From assembly GCA_006226555.1 (NCBI GenBank), contig SBGS01000069.1, forward strand, positions 1-9,046: a stretch of DNA of 9,046 nucleotides. Reading direction: 5' to 3'. Of the stretch, positions 6,721-9,046 are shown one piece after another. The first letter of the stretch is position 1. Each line of letters begins with the position of its first letter. This stretch comes from Bacteroidota bacterium. Lineage in GTDB: Bacteria > Bacteroidota > Bacteroidia > Flavobacteriales_D > Crocinitomicaceae. The notes under the pieces were generated by a model, which ran no database searches, was not told the origin of the DNA, and worked only from the letters and a program-made list of their open reading frames with translations. A program made the translations under genes and the position numbers.

Positions 6721-8466
6721 ATGTACAGATCTCACACTTGTGGCGAATTACGCACTGAACATATTGGAAACCAAGTAACACTTGCAGGATGGGTGCAACG
6801 CTCCCGAGATCTTGGAGGAATGACCTTCGTAGATCTAAGAGACCGTTACGGAATAACGCAACTTGCCTTCAATATGGAAGAGAATGCCGACTTATGTGCA
6901 GCTGCACGTAAATTAGGTAGGGAATTCGTGATACAGATCAAGGGTGAAGTCATCGAACGTGCGAGTAAAAATAGGAACCTACCAACAGGGGATATAGAAA
7001 TAAAAGTTACGGAGCTCAAATTGCTCAACGCTTCTAAATTGCCACCATTTACGATAGAGGATGATACAGATGGAGGAGATGAACTTCGCATGCAATATCG
7101 TTATCTGGATCTTCGCAGAAAACCTGTACAGCAAAAATTGATCCTGCGAAACAAGTTGACCCTTGAGACAAGAAAATATCTCGATACACAAGGATTTATT
7201 GATGTTGAAACACCAGTGTTGATCAAATCAACGCCCGAGGGAGCGAGAGACTTCGTTGTGCCGAGTAGAATGAATCAAGGTGAGTTCTATGCCCTTCCTC
7301 AATCACCACAGACCTTTAAGCAATTACTCATGGTATCGGGATTTGATCGCTATTATCAGATCGTAAAGTGTTTCCGTGATGAGGACTTAAGAGCGGATCG
7401 TCAACCTGAATTCACACAGATAGACTGCGAAATGGCGTTCGTTGAGCAGGAAGATATCCTTAACACCTTCGAAGGACTGATCAAGCATTTGTTTGAAACG
7501 GTAAGAGGAGTAAGTTTTACAGAGGCTTTCCCTAGAATGACCTATGAGGAAGCGATGATGCGTTATGGATCAGACAAGCCTGACATCCGCTTTGGAATGG
7601 AGTTCGTTGACCTTAATGCTGTTGCGAAAGGTAAAGGATTTGCCATTTTTGATGGAGCAGAAACAGTATTGGGAATCAATGCTGAAGGGTGTAGTGAATA
7701 TACACGTAAACAGCTTGATGCACTCACTGATTGGGTGAAACGTCCACAAATTGGAGCAAAAGGGTTGGTATATGTGAAATATAATACTGACGGTACCTTG
7801 AAGTCATCTGTAGATAAGTTTTATTCTCAGGAAGACCTTCAGGAATGGGCTAAAGCGGCAAATGCGAAGCCTGGAGACCTGATGCTTGTTTTGAGTGGTG
7901 ATCTTCATACAACAAGAAAGCAATTGAATGAATTGCGTTTACACATGGGTAACGAACTTGGTTTACGTGATCCTAATGTTTTTAAGCCACTTTGGGTTAT
8001 GGACTTCCCATTACTTGAGTGGGATGAAGAAAGCGGCAGATATCATGCGATGCACCATCCATTCACTTCTCCAAAACCGGAAGATGTTTCCTTGCTATCG
8101 ACAGATCCGGGTAAAGTGCGTGCGAATGCCTATGACCTCGCTATGAATGGTGTTGAGTTGGGTGGAGGATCTATTCGTATCCACGACCGTAAACTTCAGT
8201 CTGAAATGTTTGATCTGCTTGGTTTTAGTAAAGAAGAAGCAGAAGCACAATTTGGTTTCTTGATGTCAGCATTTGAATATGGTGCACCTCCTCACGGTGG
8301 TCTTGCCTTTGGATTAGATCGTCTTGCTGCGACAATGGGTGGTTCTGAATCCATTAGAGATTACATCGCATTCCCTAAAAATAACAGTGGTAGAGATGTA
8401 ATGATCGATGCGCCTTCTCCTCTGAATGTTGAACAAATGGAGGAATTAGGAATAAAACTAAAATAG
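6721..8466 (+). CDS. aspS: Aspartyl-tRNA synthetase
   Basis: The 581-residue class IIb aminoacyl-tRNA synthetase charges tRNA-Asp with aspartate in the cytoplasm. Its length matches bacterial AspRS (about 580-595). The N-terminal OB-fold anticodon-binding domain (about 1-105) carries 'GWVQRSRDLGG' and F-V-D-L-R-D-R. The catalytic core follows, with T-P-E-G-A-R-D-F (171-178), Q-S-P-Q (194-197), motif 2 F-R-D-E-D-L-R-A-D-R-Q-P-E-F (218-231) and motif 3 G-L-A-F-G-L-D-R-L (527-535). Between motifs 2 and 3 lies the bacterial-type GAD insertion (about 285-420). Residues L31 and K83 occupy positions that, as I recall, separate tRNA-Asp-specific enzymes (L, K) from the relaxed Asp/Asn type (H31, G83), so this one looks discriminating. 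ATG 6721 gives the conserved M-Y-R-S-H-T-C-G-E-L start. The enzyme is essential. Confidence 0.98.
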   Translation: MYRSHTCGELRTEHIGNQVTLAGWVQRSRDLGGMTFVDLRDRYGITQLAFNMEENADLCAAARKLGREFVIQIKGEVIERASKNRNLPTGDIEIKVTELKLLNASKLPPFTIEDDTDGGDELRMQYRYLDLRRKPVQQKLILRNKLTLETRKYLDTQGFIDVETPVLIKSTPEGARDFVVPSRMNQGEFYALPQSPQTFKQLLMVSGFDRYYQIVKCFRDEDLRADRQPEFTQIDCEMAFVEQEDILNTFEGLIKHLFETVRGVSFTEAFPRMTYEEAMMRYGSDKPDIRFGMEFVDLNAVAKGKGFAIFDGAETVLGINAEGCSEYTRKQLDALTDWVKRPQIGAKGLVYVKYNTDGTLKSSVDKFYSQEDLQEWAKAANAKPGDLMLVLSGDLHTTRKQLNELRLHMGNELGLRDPNVFKPLWVMDFPLLEWDEESGRYHAMHHPFTSPKPEDVSLLSTDPGKVRANAYDLAMNGVELGGGSIRIHDRKLQSEMFDLLGFSKEEAEAQFGFLMSAFEYGAPPHGGLAFGLDRLAATMGGSESIRDYIAFPKNNSGRDVMIDAPSPLNVEQMEELGIKLK

Positions 8467-8495
8467 TTCCGTAGTCCTCTTCTTAACTTAAATTA

Positions 8496-8711
8496 ATGGA
8501 TCCTATCAGTATATTGGGTTATAGCGCATCTTTGCTTGTTTTGGTGTCTTTTGTGATGAAGGATATTCGTCACCTTCGGATTTTAAATTCCGTTGGTTGT
8601 GGGACATTTATCCTCTATGGCTCATTGTTGCACCCTATAGCCTGGCCGATCGTGATCACGAATTCCGCCATTATTGGAATCAATATATTCTATTTGACGC
8701 GAAAGAATTAA
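8496..8711 (+). CDS. Small three-helix membrane protein, YgjV-like / SemiSWEET-like size
   Basis: The 71-residue protein is almost entirely membrane: helices at about 4-21, 31-46 and 48-67 joined by a short basic loop K-D-I-R-H-L-R and ending T-R-K-N. The pattern G-Y-x-A-S-x-x-V-L-V-S-F ... L-R-I-L-N-S-V-G ... Y-G-S-L-L ... W-P-I-V-I-T-N resembles the YgjV-type inner-membrane family (Imp-YgjV), and the general plan recalls three-helix SemiSWEET half-transporters. The first helix lacks the P-Q pair of that family (S-F-V-M-K is found instead). No substrate can be inferred. ATG 8496 is fixed by an in-frame TAA at 8484-8486. It lies 29 bp behind aspS and could be read from the same transcript. 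Its stop overlaps the convergent downstream gene by 4 bp. Confidence 0.8.
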   Translation: MDPISILGYSASLLVLVSFVMKDIRHLRILNSVGCGTFILYGSLLHPIAWPIVITNSAIIGINIFYLTRKN

Positions 8712-9046
8712 TTTCCTTCCTGCTCTTCTACGCGTTGCATTTGAAATTGACGTCTTCTGAGCAAAACAAGATATTCATTCGCTTCCTTGTTTCCGAATTC
8801 AAGTGCAGCTGTTTCTGCGTATTTAATAGCCGTTTCAAGGTCACCTTGACCTTCTTTGACAAGTGCAAGATTGAAGTATGTTCGGCCTGTAGCTTTTCTT
8901 CCGTGGCTGTTTAGACCGTACTCCAATTGTTTTTCAGCGATATCCCAATTACCCTGACGGATCATTGGTTTAGCTTGACGAAGCTCTCTTGAGCCCTTTG
9001 TGTAGTATTTGCGATTTACCCAAACCCAGTTAGGATAGATTAAACT
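8708..9046 (-). CDS. TPR-repeat protein, DUF6340-like, C-terminal part (5' end outside window)
   Basis: The minus-strand frame is open without a stop from the right edge to the TAA at 8708-8710, so the 112 visible residues are the C-terminal end of a longer protein. The methionine encoded at 8963-8965 is internal: in-frame coding upstream of it reads ...Y-P-N-W-V-W-V-N-R-K-Y-Y-K-G-S-R-E-L-R-Q-A. Two TPR-like helical pairs are visible: 'AKPMIRQGNWDIAEKQLEYG' and then 'GRTYFNLALVKEGQGDLETA', with the canonical W-x-x-A and Y-x-N-L-A ... G-x-x-x-x-A positions. This ending resembles DUF6340, a Bacteroidota envelope lipoprotein family of unknown function; whether a lipoprotein signal exists cannot be seen. 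It is a scaffold or protein-interaction fold by inference. Confidence 0.82.
   Translation of the reverse strand, partial: SLIYPNWVWVNRKYYTKGSRELRQAKPMIRQGNWDIAEKQLEYGLNSHGRKATGRTYFNLALVKEGQGDLETAIKYAETAALEFGNKEANEYLVLLRRRQFQMQRVEEQEGN

Noticed and set aside
6398..6781. Minus-strand open frame of 127 codons across the carboxylase end and aspS start
   Set aside because: It runs antisense to two strongly supported genes, its sequence is C/F/S-rich without any family pattern, and it spans an intergenic promoter.
8597..8914. Plus-strand open frame of 105 codons
   Set aside because: It overlaps the small membrane protein gene in another frame and is antisense to the TPR gene, whose protein has clear repeat structure. 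Its composition looks random.
8963..8965. ATG (minus strand) as the start of the TPR gene
   Set aside because: In-frame coding with family-like W, R-K-Y-Y and charged residues continues upstream to the window edge, so this methionine is internal.

Overview
The window looks like an ordinary chromosomal segment of a Bacteroidota bacterium. Flavobacteriales is the best guess, possibly near Crocinitomicaceae/Fluviicola. This rests on: (i) a DUF4129-DUF4350-MoxR-DUF58 gene order that I know from this phylum; (ii) intergenic hexamer-type motifs of the form TAnnTTTG, the Bacteroidota -7 element; (iii) no Shine-Dalgarno sequences in front of the starts; (iv) a TPR protein resembling DUF6340 and a small lipocalin-like lipoprotein, both typical of the group. 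There is no sign of a phage, insertion sequence, CRISPR array or recent transfer. Every gene is intact except the two cut by the window edges.

Left part (1-4587, + strand): four tightly packed genes, with overlaps of 8 bp and 7 bp and then a 0-bp junction. They encode a truncated DUF4129 membrane protein, a DUF4350 membrane protein with an extra C-terminal membrane/PH-like module, a MoxR-type AAA+ ATPase and a DUF58 VWA-like membrane protein. This is a MoxR/VWA cluster: the ATPase probably remodels or activates a membrane-bound VWA partner, with the DUF4350 and DUF4129 proteins as envelope components. The substrate of such clusters is generally not known. This is the least understood part of the window.

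Middle (4588-5149): a small minus-strand lipoprotein gene meets the DUF58 gene tail to tail, with the two stop codons forming the palindrome TGATCA. A 157-bp divergent intergenic region then carries promoter-like elements in both directions. Part of it is arranged as an imperfect inverted repeat.

Right part (5150-9046): an acyl-CoA (probably propionyl-CoA) carboxylase beta subunit, then aspartyl-tRNA synthetase (aspS) behind its own -7-like element and a very short leader, then a 71-residue three-helix membrane protein. The last gene is the C-terminal part of a minus-strand TPR protein. It overlaps the small membrane protein gene tail to tail by 4 bp (TTAA). No gap above 300 bp lacks a gene, and the largest intergenic region is 4993-5149.
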